NCBI RefSeq assembly: GCF_000803065.1
Contig: NZ_JSXI01000009.1
Span: 1 to 52,761, forward strand
Length of the DNA stretch: 52,761 nucleotides
From: Sphingomonas sp. ERG5
GTDB taxonomy: Bacteria; Pseudomonadota; Alphaproteobacteria; Sphingomonadales; Sphingomonadaceae
Direction of reading: 5' to 3'
Position 1 is the stretch's first letter, and the number at the start of each line of letters is the position of its first letter. Shown here in pieces: positions 8,700 through 17,033 of the stretch. The notes beneath the pieces were generated by a model, which ran no database searches, was not told the DNA's origin, and saw only the letters and a program-made list of their open reading frames with translations. The translations under genes were made by a program, and so were the position numbers.

Positions 8700-9405
8700 T
8701 GATCGACACGCCGGGCGTCATCGGTACGCGCCCGACCAGATGACGTTCCAGTCGGAAGATTGCCTCGAACAATGAATTGACCGGCTTGGGCGGCGGCGAA
8801 TCGTCGCTGTCGTCGCGCCCCGTCATCCGCCCGGCCAGCCGCGCGGCGGCGGCGAGCGGGAAAAGCAACGAGTTGAAATAGCCAAGCTTGCGCGGCTCCA
8901 GCCCCGCCATGCGGATCGCCGCGATCAGCGTCCCCTTGGAATAGCGCCGGTGATGATGGTTCACCACGTCATGCGCGCTCCACAGCCATTGATGCGCGGG
9001 CACGGTGATCAGGATCTTGCCGCCGGGTTTCAGGCATGTCGCCATCGCCTGCAGCGCCGCGACATCGTCCTCGATATGCTCGACCACATCGAGCACCGCG
9101 ATCAGGTCGTATGCGCCGCGTTCGACCCCGGGCAGGATCGGCAAGGGCGCCGCGCTCACGTCACGGCCGAGCCGGAGGCTGGCGATGTCGCGCGCGGCAG
9201 GGTCGATCTCGATCGCGTCGACGCTGCCGAAACGCGCCAGCATCGGCAGATTATGTCCGGTGCCGCAGCCGATCTCCAGGATGCGCGCATCGTCGGGTAG
9301 ATTGCCCTCTCGAGTCAGATAATCGGCCAGGATGTCGCGGCGCGCACGGTACCACCAATGGGTGGAGTCATGCGCCGCCATGCGGTCGTAAACGATGCGA
9401 TCCAT
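8674..9405 (-). CDS. Class I SAM-dependent methyltransferase
   Basis: A 243-residue methyltransferase with motif I ILEIGCGTGHNLPML (residues 42-56), the post-I acidic motif AIEIDP and the motif IV region YDLIAVLDVVEHIEDD, which resemble UbiE/Coq5 and sugar-lipid methyltransferases. The N-terminal HWWYRARRDIL segment and the HHHRRYSKGTL segment occur in methyltransferases found within polysaccharide and glycolipid clusters. It follows the gtrA-like gene by one base on the same strand and is convergent with the GT2 gene. Methylation of a polyprenyl-linked sugar or glycolipid is an inference from these neighbours. Confidence 0.85.
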   Translation of the reverse strand: MDRIVYDRMAAHDSTHWWYRARRDILADYLTREGNLPDDARILEIGCGTGHNLPMLARFGSVDAIEIDPAARDIASLRLGRDVSAAPLPILPGVERGAYDLIAVLDVVEHIEDDVAALQAMATCLKPGGKILITVPAHQWLWSAHDVVNHHHRRYSKGTLIAAIRMAGLEPRKLGYFNSLLFPLAAAARLAGRMTGRDDSDDSPPPKPVNSLFEAIFRLERHLVGRVPMTPGVSIITLASPRT

Positions 9406-9406
9406 A

Positions 9407-9835
9407 TCAGCCGAATACCCATTGGCGATTGAGGGCGAAAGTCGCGAAGGGCGTGATCAGCACGACCGGGATCAGCGGCACCCAGGCGGGCTGGTGCAGC
9501 GGCCCGGTCAGCACCCAGGTGAACAGCGCGTTGAGCGCGAGGCCGAAGCCCTGCACGACGAGGAACTTCAGATGCTGGCGTCCGCTCGTGTCACGCGTGC
9601 CATGGCCCTTGAAGCTCCAGGCGCTGTGCAGGAAGAAACCCGCCGTCACTGCGACGGCAAAGGCGAACGGCACGGCGAACACCGCCTGGTTGTGCGGGAA
9701 CACCCAGGTCGCGAGCGGCAGATAGACTGCCGAATAGATGACGGTCGAAATCCCCCCGGCGATGCCGAAGCGGATCAGCTGACCGAGCATGCCACTCGAA
9801 CGCCACATCTCGAAACGTCTGATAATTGCCGTCAC
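9407..9835 (-). CDS. GtrA-like membrane protein (polyprenyl-linked sugar flippase family)
   Basis: A 142-residue protein with four predicted membrane helices and the GtrA signature: an LIRFGIAGGISTVIY start, a central NQAVFAVPFAFAVAVTAGFFLHSAWSF and a final ITPFATFALNRQWVF. The family is thought to move polyprenyl-phosphate-linked monosaccharides across the membrane for O-antigen or teichoic-type glycosylation. It forms a two-gene unit with the downstream methyltransferase and probably serves the GT2 product encoded 700 bases away on the other strand. Confidence 0.9.
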   Translation of the reverse strand: MTAIIRRFEMWRSSGMLGQLIRFGIAGGISTVIYSAVYLPLATWVFPHNQAVFAVPFAFAVAVTAGFFLHSAWSFKGHGTRDTSGRQHLKFLVVQGFGLALNALFTWVLTGPLHQPAWVPLIPVVLITPFATFALNRQWVFG

Positions 9836-9893
9836 GCCACCTTGCCCTTTACGCGCGCCGCAGTAGAGCGCGAGTCAAGGTGAGGGAAGCATT

Positions 9894-11681
9894 TTGAGCG
9901 ACACATCCAAATCCTCCATTGAGTTGCGAGACGAAATCGACCGCAACTGGATGCGGCTGACCCTGATCGCCTGGATCGTGATCCTCGCTTATTTCGTCTT
10001 CGACCGCTGGAATTCGATCCACTGGCTGTCGCTTGGCGACACCGACGACAATATGCGGCTGATGCAGGTGCGCGCGCTGCTTGACGGGCAGGGCTGGTAT
10101 GATCTGCGGCAGTACCGGCTCAATCCGCCGGGCGGCTTCGATATTCACTGGAGCCGTATCGTCGATCTGCCGATTGCCGCGCTGATTCTGATCCTGCGCC
10201 CGTTCGTCGGCGTGGCGGAGGCCGAGAAGCTGGCATGTGGTATCGCGCCGCTCCTGCCATTGAGCCTGGCGATGATCGGGCTTGCCGCGACCGCGCGGCG
10301 GCTGGTCAGCCCGGTCGCCTGGCCGTTGGCGATCGTCTTCCTGCTTGGCTGCACCGCGACGATGCTGATGTTCATGCCCGACCGCATCGACCATCATGGC
10401 TGGCAGCTTGCCATGCTCAGCTTGACCGTGGCCGGCCTTGCCGACCCCAAAAAGGGGCGCGGCGGGGCGATCGTCGGCGTGGCGAGCGCGGTGTCGCTCA
10501 ATATCGGCCTCGAACTGCTGCCCTATGCGGCGATGGCGGGTGCGATCATCGCCTTGCGCTGGGTGTGGGATCGGACCGAGGCGGCACGGCTCAGCGTCTA
10601 TGGCCTGACGCTCGCCGGTGGCTGCGGGATCGGGTTCGTACTGTTCGCATCGAACGCCAATCAGGTGCTGCGCTGCGATGCGCTGACCCCGGTATGGCTG
10701 AGCGTGATGGTGGTTGGCGGCGGCTTGCTGTTCCTGCTCGCTCGGCTGAGCCCGGAGCAGCGCTGGACGCGGTTTGCGCTTGCCGTCGTGGCGGGCGTGG
10801 CGATCGCGGTCGGATTCGCGCTGCTCTTCCCGCAATGCCTCGGGCGCCCCGAACAGGTTTCGCCCGAGCTGGCGCATGCCTGGCTCGACAATGTCCGTGA
10901 GGCGCGACCGATCTACAAGCATCCGTTCCGCATGGCCTTCCCGATCGTCACCTTGCCGGTGATCGGCATCATCGGCGCGGCGATCGCGACCTGGCGGGCG
11001 CGCAACGATATCAGCATCAACGGCTGGGTGCCGGTGCTGATGTTCTCGATCTTTGCCGGGTTGATGCTGTTGTGGCAGACGCGCGCCGGCCCGGCCGCAC
11101 AGCTGCTTGCCGTGCCCGGAGCGGTCGCGCTGGCCTGGATCATCCTTGGCTGGACCATGGGCCATGACCGGATGCTGGTGCGCGTGTTCGGAACGGTGAT
11201 CGGCTTCATGGCGATCTCGGGCATGTTCGCGGGGTTCGCGATCAAATATCTGCCGATCGACCGGCCCAGCGCGCGGACCAATATCGTCAACCGCTCGACC
11301 GGCCTGTGCCTGACCGCTCCGGCGATGAAGTCGCTCGACCATTATCCGGCGCAGACCATCTTCACCTTTGTCGATCTCGGGCCGCGCCTGATCGTGACCA
11401 CGCATCACAATGCGGTGGCCGGGCCCTATCATCGCAATGGCGATGCGATCCTCGACGTGCAGCACGCCTTTTCGCGCTCGGCGGAGAATTTCCGCGCCAC
11501 CGCGAAGCGGCACGGCGCGACGCTGCTGCTGGTCTGCCCGAACATGGCGGAATCGACGGTGTACCGTGCGCGCAACCCGGGCGGCTTTTATGATCAGCTG
11601 GCCAATCGCAAGGTGCCGGCATGGCTCGAGCCGCTGCCGCTGCCCGCCAAATCGCCCTTCCGACTGTTTCGGATCCACTAG
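9894..11681 (+). CDS. Polytopic membrane protein resembling STT3/GT-C glycosyltransferases
   Basis: A 595-residue protein with about twelve hydrophobic helices and a C-terminal soluble domain of about 150 residues. An acidic motif LGDTDDNMRLMQ (Asp49-Asp52) follows the first TM helix, an HWSR motif lies near residue 85, and a DRIDHH motif (Asp163-His168) follows a later helix. This matches the layout of GT-C oligosaccharyl transferases, where the first loop carries DxD and a DHH-type motif follows. Related alphaproteobacterial proteins have often been labelled AcrB-like, which the motifs do not support. The TTG start at 9894 is preceded by AGGGA. With GtrA, GT2 and methyltransferase genes beside it, transfer of a polyprenyl-linked sugar is a reasonable inference. 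Confidence 0.72.
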   Translation: MSDTSKSSIELRDEIDRNWMRLTLIAWIVILAYFVFDRWNSIHWLSLGDTDDNMRLMQVRALLDGQGWYDLRQYRLNPPGGFDIHWSRIVDLPIAALILILRPFVGVAEAEKLACGIAPLLPLSLAMIGLAATARRLVSPVAWPLAIVFLLGCTATMLMFMPDRIDHHGWQLAMLSLTVAGLADPKKGRGGAIVGVASAVSLNIGLELLPYAAMAGAIIALRWVWDRTEAARLSVYGLTLAGGCGIGFVLFASNANQVLRCDALTPVWLSVMVVGGGLLFLLARLSPEQRWTRFALAVVAGVAIAVGFALLFPQCLGRPEQVSPELAHAWLDNVREARPIYKHPFRMAFPIVTLPVIGIIGAAIATWRARNDISINGWVPVLMFSIFAGLMLLWQTRAGPAAQLLAVPGAVALAWIILGWTMGHDRMLVRVFGTVIGFMAISGMFAGFAIKYLPIDRPSARTNIVNRSTGLCLTAPAMKSLDHYPAQTIFTFVDLGPRLIVTTHHNAVAGPYHRNGDAILDVQHAFSRSAENFRATAKRHGATLLLVCPNMAESTVYRARNPGGFYDQLANRKVPAWLEPLPLPAKSPFRLFRIH

Positions 11682-12003
11682 ACGGCTGGAGCGCGATCCG
11701 TCACGCCGATGCTTCGAGATTTCCGCAAGGCTCTCACCCGGCGCGGCTCAAGGGCGATTATTTCGCATTAAGTATCTGATATATGATGAATTATATAGAT
11801 AGTCGTCGAGGCGGCTGTGGAAAAAGAAACGTTACATACCGGTGTAACATATCTCCCCCCCGCGGTCTGGCGCCGGTGGCGATTCAACCATGACACAGGA
11901 ACGGGCATGTCATCCCTTGCCGGACTGATAGCGGCGCGCTCTTTCTCGGTGTCGGAAACAGAATTGCCACAGCGCCGGGAGCGCAAAGGCTTTGCGCGAT
12001 GCT
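11682..12003. other. 322-bp intergenic region with an AT-rich patch and operator-like dyad
   Basis: No gene of normal size is supported. An AT-rich stretch at about 11760-11802 contrasts with the surrounding high-G+C sequence. It is followed by an inverted repeat at 11831-11848, and a second palindrome (GCGCAAAG-g-CTTTGCGC, 11981-11997) sits just beyond the marC stop, where it may act as its terminator. The open frames of 60-70 codons here have no family resemblance. Confidence 0.5.
11831..11848. promoter_or_regulatory. Operator-like inverted repeat GTTACA-N6-TGTAAC
   Basis: Two perfect 6-base arms are separated by TACCGG. The form resembles the dyads bound by TetR-type repressors of efflux genes. 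It follows an AT-rich stretch that could contain a promoter, yet no regulator or efflux gene lies beside it. Confidence 0.35.
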
Positions 12004-12624
12004 TTACGTCAGGCTGATGCGGATGCCGTCGATCACGAACTGAACCGCGAGCGCGGCGAGCAGCACGCCGAGCAGCCGGGTGATCACCGCCTCGATCTTC
12101 GCACCGAGCACGCGCATGATCGGACCGGCGGCAAGCAGGGCGAGCAATGTCAGCAACAGGATCGTCGCCAGTGCGCCGAGCACGACGAGTGTGCGCTCCA
12201 CGCCTTCGTTCTTGCTCATCAGCAGCATGACCGAGGCGATCGATCCCGGGCCGGCGATCATCGGCATGGCCATCGGGAAGATCGACACATCCTCCACCTC
12301 TGGTGTCGCGGCGACCTTGGCGGCGCGGTCCTCGCGGCGTTCGGTGCGCTTCTCGAACACCATTTCCAGTGCGATCAGGAACAGCATGATGCCGCCCGCG
12401 ATGCGGAAACTGGCCAGGCTGATGCCGAGACCGCGGAGCAGATCCTCGCCGAACAATGCGAAGACCAGCAGGATGGCTGCCGCGACCAGCACCGCGCGGA
12501 TCGCCATCGCGCGGCGGTGCTCGGGCGTGGCGCCGGCCGACAGCCCGGCATAGATCGGCGCACAGCCCGGCGGATCGATCACCACGAAGAACGTGATCAA
12601 TGAGGAGACGAAGAGCTCGATCAT
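12004..12624 (-). CDS. MarC family (UPF0056) inner-membrane protein
   Basis: A 206-residue protein with six membrane helices. It has the family motifs FFVVIDPPGCAPIY near the start, FRIAGGIMLFLIALEMVF in the middle and IFPMAMPMIAGPGSIASVMLL, which are diagnostic of MarC. The biochemical function of the family is unsettled; the old link to multiple antibiotic resistance was not upheld. Its start overlaps the stop of the preceding secreted-protein gene (ATGA), making it the last gene of a five-gene operon headed by YggT. A 17-base palindrome just beyond its stop may end transcription. Confidence 0.93.
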   Translation of the reverse strand: MIELFVSSLITFFVVIDPPGCAPIYAGLSAGATPEHRRAMAIRAVLVAAAILLVFALFGEDLLRGLGISLASFRIAGGIMLFLIALEMVFEKRTERREDRAAKVAATPEVEDVSIFPMAMPMIAGPGSIASVMLLMSKNEGVERTLVVLGALATILLLTLLALLAAGPIMRVLGAKIEAVITRLLGVLLAALAVQFVIDGIRISLT

Positions 12625-13223
12625 TTCGGGGCGGCGATCGCGTCGTCGATCACGGGCCGATATTCACGGCCGTCCCAGATCTCCGCAGTGAATCGACGCG
12701 ACAGATCCGGCTTGACGACCCAGTTCCACAACAATGTTTCGTCCTTCGAATGGCCGGCATCACTGTTGTCATCGGGGCCAACGATCATCGGAACGACCCG
12801 CCCAGTGCATTTGGGCCGCACGACTTTCGGTTTGATCGGCCGATCGCGTGCGATTTTCAGTTCATCGCCACTGTCGACGATCCATTTCCAGCCGCCATCG
12901 GCCTGACGCTGCCACATGGTCGAGAAATAGCCGACCGCGCCGTCCGGCCGCTGCCAGCCGCCGGTATTGACCGCGAGCGATCCGTCGCACGAGATATAGC
13001 TTTCGGTTGGCCACCAGGAGATCGCCTTGGGCGGGTCCTTGCGATCCTTCAGGAATTGCTGTGCTTTCACCACCTGCGGCACGAACATCACCGCATCCTC
13101 GGCCGCATAACGCCTGAACGCGGTCCATTGCCCGTCCTTCAATGCGGCGGCGGCAAAGGCGCGTTCGGCATCGACGGCGGTCGTTGCGGGCGCGGCGGCG
13201 ATCAGTAGCGCGAGCAGCATCAC
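12621..13223 (-). CDS. Secreted SnoaL/DUF4440-like protein
   Basis: A 200-residue protein beginning [33 protein letters not shown], which is a short signal peptide followed by the N-terminal helix of a DUF4440/NTF2-like fold. Supporting NTF2-like features are [15 protein letters not shown], a [21 protein letters not shown] strand-rich centre and [24 protein letters not shown], the usual closing strands of the fold. The remaining 80 residues form an extra C-terminal part. The start overlaps the folD stop (ATGATG) and the stop overlaps the marC start. No catalytic function can be assigned. Confidence 0.75.
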   Translation of the reverse strand: MMLLALLIAAAPATTAVDAERAFAAAALKDGQWTAFRRYAAEDAVMFVPQVVKAQQFLKDRKDPPKAISWWPTESYISCDGSLAVNTGGWQRPDGAVGYFSTMWQRQADGGWKWIVDSGDELKIARDRPIKPKVVRPKCTGRVVPMIVGPDDNSDAGHSKDETLLWNWVVKPDLSRRFTAEIWDGREYRPVIDDAIAAPK

Positions 13224-14095
13224 AAAGACCCCTTCTCATAGGGCACTCGCTCGCGCCGGTGCGCGGACACCAGGGTATTGCGCAACAGGCATGCGATGGT
13301 CATTGGCCCGACGCCGCCCGGCACCGGCGTGATCGCCCCCGCTACGCTCGCCGCGCCGGCGAAATCGACATCGCCGACCAGCCCGTCCGCGGTGCGGTTG
13401 ATGCCGACATCGATCACCGTCGCGCCGGGCTTGATCCATTCGCCCTTGATCATGCGCGGCCGCCCGACCGCCGCGACGACGATATCGGCACGGTGTACCA
13501 CGCTCGACAGGTCGCGGGTCTTCGAATGCGCGATCGTCACGGTGCAGCTTTCGCCAAGCAGCAATTGCGCCATCGGCTTGCCGACGATGTTCGACCGCCC
13601 GATCACTACCGCATCGAGCCCGGCGAGATCGCCGAGGCGGTCCTTGAGCAGCATCAGGCAGCCAAGCGGTGTACAGGGAACGAAACCCTCGAGTCCGGTT
13701 GCCAGCCGTCCGGCATTGACCGGGTGAAAGCCATCGACATCCTTGTCCGGATCGATCCGCGTCGTCACCGCGCGCTCGTCGATATGGCCGGGCAATGGCA
13801 GCTGCACGAGGATCCCGTCGATCGCCGGATCGGCATTAAGCGCATCGACCAGGGCGAGCAGTTCGTCCTGCGATACGGTGGCGGGCAGCCGGTGCTCGAA
13901 GCTTTCCATCCCTGCGGCACGCGTCGCCTTGCCCTTCGACCGGACATAGACGGCGGAGGCGGGATCCTCGCCGACCAGCACCACCGCCAGCCCCGGCGCA
14001 CGTCCGGCGGCAGCGGTGAAAGCGGCGACCTGGACGGCAAGCCGCCCGCGAAAGGCTTCGGCAAATGCCTTGCCGTCGATGATGTCTGCACTCAT
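13220..14095 (-). CDS. folD: Bifunctional methylenetetrahydrofolate dehydrogenase/cyclohydrolase FolD
   Basis: Interconverts 5,10-methylene-, methenyl- and 10-formyl-tetrahydrofolate in one-carbon metabolism. The 291-residue protein has the catalytic Tyr/Lys motif [15 protein letters not shown], the substrate motif [12 protein letters not shown], the nucleotide-binding [15 protein letters not shown] and the C-terminal [15 protein letters not shown], all diagnostic of FolD. It sits in an operon with YggT, DUF167, a secreted protein and MarC, with 4-base overlaps at both ends. Confidence 0.98.
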   Translation of the reverse strand: MSADIIDGKAFAEAFRGRLAVQVAAFTAAAGRAPGLAVVLVGEDPASAVYVRSKGKATRAAGMESFEHRLPATVSQDELLALVDALNADPAIDGILVQLPLPGHIDERAVTTRIDPDKDVDGFHPVNAGRLATGLEGFVPCTPLGCLMLLKDRLGDLAGLDAVVIGRSNIVGKPMAQLLLGESCTVTIAHSKTRDLSSVVHRADIVVAAVGRPRMIKGEWIKPGATVIDVGINRTADGLVGDVDFAGAASVAGAITPVPGGVGPMTIACLLRNTLVSAHRRERVPYEKGSL

Positions 14096-14394
14096 GACCC
14101 GGCCCCATAGAATGCGGCGGCAATTCCCGCCAGCGTGGCGACGTCTCCGTTGACGTGCAGCCGCTTCAACCGCGCCGTATCGCCAGCAATCAGGCTGACC
14201 GCGCGTTTCGGCACGTCAAAGGCTTTTGCTACCAACGGCACCAGAGCTGCGTTCGCCGCTCCTTCGATTGGCGGGGCGGCGAGCCTGGCGATGAAATGCT
14301 CATCTGTGCCCGCGCCGAAGCTCTCGCGCGACGATCGCGGCGTGACCCGAACCGCGATGGCGATGCCGTCGCTGCGTTCGGCCCAGGCGGGCAA
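14092..14394 (-). CDS. DUF167 (YggU) family protein
   Basis: A 100-residue small soluble protein with the family signature: [15 protein letters not shown] near the start, [26 protein letters not shown] in the middle and [16 protein letters not shown]. The function of the YggU family is not known. The TTG start at 14394 directly follows the YggT stop codon, and the 3' end overlaps the folD start. Coupling of yggT and yggU is common in Proteobacteria, which supports both calls. Confidence 0.9.
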   Translation of the reverse strand: MPAWAERSDGIAIAVRVTPRSSRESFGAGTDEHFIARLAAPPIEGAANAALVPLVAKAFDVPKRAVSLIAGDTARLKRLHVNGDVATLAGIAAAFYGAGS

Positions 14395-14700
14395 TCAGAT
14401 CGCCGGTGGCGCGTAGAGCTGCACCGCCAACGCAGGAAGCAGGATCGTGCGGATGATGTAAAGGATCAGCAACACGACCAGCGGCGAAAGGTCCAGTGCA
14501 CCGAAATCGGGCAGGATGCGACGGATCGGTCGGTACATTGGTTCGGTCATGCGCCGTAACGCTTCCCAAACCGTGCGCACCGTGTCGTTATAAGTGCTGA
14601 TGACGTTGAATGCGATCAGCCAAGACAGGATCGCCTGGACGATGATGATCAGCGAGACGACGTTGAGCAGTACCTGGATGATACTGATGATGACGATCAA
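14395..14700 (-). CDS. YggT family membrane protein
   Basis: A protein of about 101 residues with two strongly hydrophobic regions: IVIISIIQVLLNVVSLIIIVQAILSWLIAFNVIS, then a polar loop TVRTVWEALRRMTEPMYRPIRRILPDFGALDLSPLVVLLILYIIRT. The RMTEPMYRPIRRILP motif is typical of YggT. The TTG at 14700 has a GGAGAG site six bases upstream, so it was chosen over the longer frame. It is the first gene of the yggT-yggU-folD-hypothetical-marC operon. YggT proteins have been linked to osmotic and cell-envelope functions, but the mechanism is unknown. Confidence 0.88.
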   Translation of the reverse strand: MIVIISIIQVLLNVVSLIIIVQAILSWLIAFNVISTYNDTVRTVWEALRRMTEPMYRPIRRILPDFGALDLSPLVVLLILYIIRTILLPALAVQLYAPPAI

Positions 14701-14743
14701 TTGCGCTCTCCGCTGGGCGTGGACGCACACCGATAGCGGAAAG

Positions 14744-14768
14744 CGGGTGCCCTGAACAAGGGCACCCG
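14744..14768. terminator. GC-rich hairpin between the TonB-domain gene and yggT
   Basis: A perfect 10-bp stem (CGGGTGCCCT with AGGGCACCCG) encloses a 5-base loop. It lies 10 bases beyond the stop of the TonB C-terminal domain gene. The T-run on the minus strand is weak, so intrinsic termination is likely but not certain. Confidence 0.6.
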
Positions 14769-14778
14769 TGGCCAGTTG

Positions 14779-15135
14779 TTACGCTATCGTAAGGATGCGA
14801 CGCTTTTCATCGTTTTGCTGCGGCAACCGGATCGGTTCTGCCACTTGTACCACGGCCAGGTGCGTGCGTCGTGCTGCGCCGGCGGGACCGTGGGGCAGCG
14901 GCTCGGCGCGGCGCAGCTTGGCGATCGCGCGGCGATCCAGGCTATCGTCGCCCGACCCCTGAATGACGCGGATGTCGGAGATCGCGCCGCTTGTATCGAC
15001 GCAAAAGGCCAGGGTGGCGGTACCACTGCGATAGCCGATACCGGGGGTGATGGGGTCGGCCGCGGTGGCGCGGTCGATCGCGGTGCCGAGTGCCGCAATC
15101 CAGCGGGCCTCGTCGAAGCTGTGGGTGTGGGTCAT
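14779..15135 (-). CDS. TonB C-terminal domain-like small protein
   Basis: A protein of 118 residues whose middle (ATLAFCVDTSGAISDIRVIQGSGDDSLDRRAIAKLRRAEPLPHGPAG) matches the beta-alpha-beta TonB C-terminal domain that contacts outer-membrane receptors. It lacks the usual N-terminal TM anchor, the Pro-rich linker and any clear signal peptide. The ATG at 15135 has AAGGA upstream and begins MTHTHSFDEARW. It may be a free-standing TonB-like periplasmic or cytoplasmic domain; export is not evident. It stands alone between argB and yggT. Confidence 0.7.
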   Translation of the reverse strand: MTHTHSFDEARWIAALGTAIDRATAADPITPGIGYRSGTATLAFCVDTSGAISDIRVIQGSGDDSLDRRAIAKLRRAEPLPHGPAGAARRTHLAVVQVAEPIRLPQQNDEKRRILTIA

Positions 15136-15308
15136 CGCCGTTTCCTTCGCTTGCCGGAAGAAACGCATAGCGCGGCGATGTTAAGCGGACGCGACATTGG
15201 CGTGACGGCGGTGACACGAAAGCGTCACAGGAGTGACACAGACCGTTTTGGTCGGCGGTGCCGGCCCTACCCGCACCGCCGGAAAAAGACTCTCAGCGAT
15301 GAACGCCC

Positions 15309-16208
15309 TCAGCGGTGAACGAGCGTGCCGGCGCCCTGGCGCGTGAAGATTTCGAGCAGCATCGCGTGCGGCACGCGGCCGTCGAGGATGACGGCGGCAT
15401 CCACGCCGCCCTCGACCGCAGTGACGCAGGTTTCGAGCTTGGGGATCATCCCGCCGCTGATCGTGCCATCCGCACGAAGCTGGGCGATCCGTTCGGGATC
15501 GAGATCGGTGAGCAGTTCGCCCTGCTTGTCGAGCACGCCTGCGACGTCAGTCAGCAGGAACAGCCGCGACGCGCCCATCGCGGCGGCGATCGCGCCGGCC
15601 ATGGTGTCGGCATTGATATTATAGGTATGGCCGTCATCGCCGATTGCGATCGGCGCGACCACCGGGATCACGCCGGCGGCACTGAGCGTATCGATGATCG
15701 AGCGATCGACCGATACAGGTTCGCCGACAAAGCCGAGATCGACAGCGCGTTCGATATTGCTGTCAGGGTCGCGCCTGGTGCGCTCGACCTTCTTCGCGCG
15801 CACAAAGCTCGCATCTTTGCCTGAAATGCCGACCGCGCGGCCGCCGGCCTGGCCGATCCAGGCGACGAGTTCCTTGTTGATTGCGCCCGACAGGACCATT
15901 TCGGCGACTTGCGCCGTTTGTGCGTCGGTTACCCGCAGCCCGTCGACAAAGCTCGATTCGACGCCAAGCTTTTTCAGCATCGCGCCGATCTGCGGCCCGC
16001 CGCCATGCACCACGACCGGATTGATCCCGACCGCCTTCATCAGCACGACATCCTCGGCGAAATCGCGTGCCAGCTCCGGGTCGCCCATCGCATGGCCACC
16101 ATATTTCACCACGAAGGTCGCGCCGGCATAGCGCTGCATATAGGGCAGCGCTTCGGTAAGCGTCTCGGCCTTGGCGAGCAAGGCGGGGGCGGGCGAATGA
16201 TCAGTCAT
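15309..16208 (-). CDS. argB: Acetylglutamate kinase
   Basis: Phosphorylates N-acetyl-L-glutamate with ATP, the second step of arginine biosynthesis. The 299-residue protein has the amino-acid kinase features [26 protein letters not shown], the [14 protein letters not shown] loop and the C-terminal [17 protein letters not shown] and [19 protein letters not shown] segments. The N-terminal extension before KYGGHAM contains the helix seen in arginine-sensitive hexameric enzymes, so feedback inhibition is plausible. It is followed after 10 bases on the opposite side by the queuosine-precursor transporter gene on the same strand. Confidence 0.98.
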   Translation of the reverse strand: MTDHSPAPALLAKAETLTEALPYMQRYAGATFVVKYGGHAMGDPELARDFAEDVVLMKAVGINPVVVHGGGPQIGAMLKKLGVESSFVDGLRVTDAQTAQVAEMVLSGAINKELVAWIGQAGGRAVGISGKDASFVRAKKVERTRRDPDSNIERAVDLGFVGEPVSVDRSIIDTLSAAGVIPVVAPIAIGDDGHTYNINADTMAGAIAAAMGASRLFLLTDVAGVLDKQGELLTDLDPERIAQLRADGTISGGMIPKLETCVTAVEGGVDAAVILDGRVPHAMLLEIFTRQGAGTLVHR

Positions 16209-16218
16209 GCGCGCGCCA

Positions 16219-16902
16219 CTAGGGCCGCGCGGTCGTGCCGTCCAGCCACCGGCCGATCGCCACCACGAGATAGATTAGCGGCGGGACCAGCACGGCAGAC
16301 AGCGTGACCTTGGCGAGCATCTGACCGATCAGCAGTTCGCCGATCGGAAAGACGCCGAGAAATGCGATCGAGATGAACAGCAGCGTATCGACGATCTGCG
16401 ACAGGACGCCGGCGATCGCGCCGCGCAGCCAGAGCAATTTGCCCCCTTCGCCCCGGAGCCAACTGAACAAGGTCACGTTCAAGGTTTGCGAAGCGCCATA
16501 AGCGACGATGCCGGCGATCCAGATCCGTACCGTGCCGCCCAGCACGAGCTGGAATCCGTCGCGGATCGCCGGGTTCATGCCGGGCGAAGCGGGCAGATGA
16601 AGTACGATCTCAAGCAGCGCGATCGACCCGAGCAACGGCACGAAGCCGAACCGGACGAGCGTGTTGGCGGTGGCCGGCCCATGGAGTTCGGCGACAGCGC
16701 TCGATACGACGACCAGCATCAGAAAGGCGAAGATTCCCGCTTCGACGGCCAGCGGGCCTTGTCCGAACAGCGGCCCGATCGCCGATAGTGGGCCGAGCGC
16801 AACTTGTTTGGATCCGAGCACACCGGCGATGCAGACCATGCCGCCATAGAAGATCGAAAAGGCGAAGAGCGAGCGTGGGATCGCGGACGAAGGCTGGTTC
16901 AT
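16219..16902 (-). CDS. Queuosine precursor transporter (VUT/YhhQ family)
   Basis: A protein of 227 residues with six membrane helices, expected to import preQ0/preQ1 for tRNA queuosine synthesis. Features are the [22 protein letters not shown] start, the [22 protein letters not shown] helix junction, the [20 protein letters not shown] segment and [25 protein letters not shown], all characteristic of this family. The ATG at 16902 was chosen because the upstream extension lacks hydrophobic or family sequence. It lies just upstream of argB on the same strand. No preQ1 riboswitch is apparent upstream. Confidence 0.88.
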   Translation of the reverse strand: MNQPSSAIPRSLFAFSIFYGGMVCIAGVLGSKQVALGPLSAIGPLFGQGPLAVEAGIFAFLMLVVVSSAVAELHGPATANTLVRFGFVPLLGSIALLEIVLHLPASPGMNPAIRDGFQLVLGGTVRIWIAGIVAYGASQTLNVTLFSWLRGEGGKLLWLRGAIAGVLSQIVDTLLFISIAFLGVFPIGELLIGQMLAKVTLSAVLVPPLIYLVVAIGRWLDGTTARP

Positions 16903-17033
16903 CACCGCGACGCTAATGGCTTGCGCCCGCGCGTCAATCCGGCAGGTGGCGGCTGGTGCAGGCGAGCCAACGCAATTTTCTTGCACAATTTCGACGAATG
17001 CTGCGAAGCTGGGACAAATTGGGGGCGTGATTG

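Noticed and set aside
9849..11678. 609-codon open frame on the minus strand opposite the STT3-like gene
   Set aside because: The product is rich in Arg, His, Asp and Gln with no domain, and is a mirror of the codon bias of the membrane protein on the other strand.
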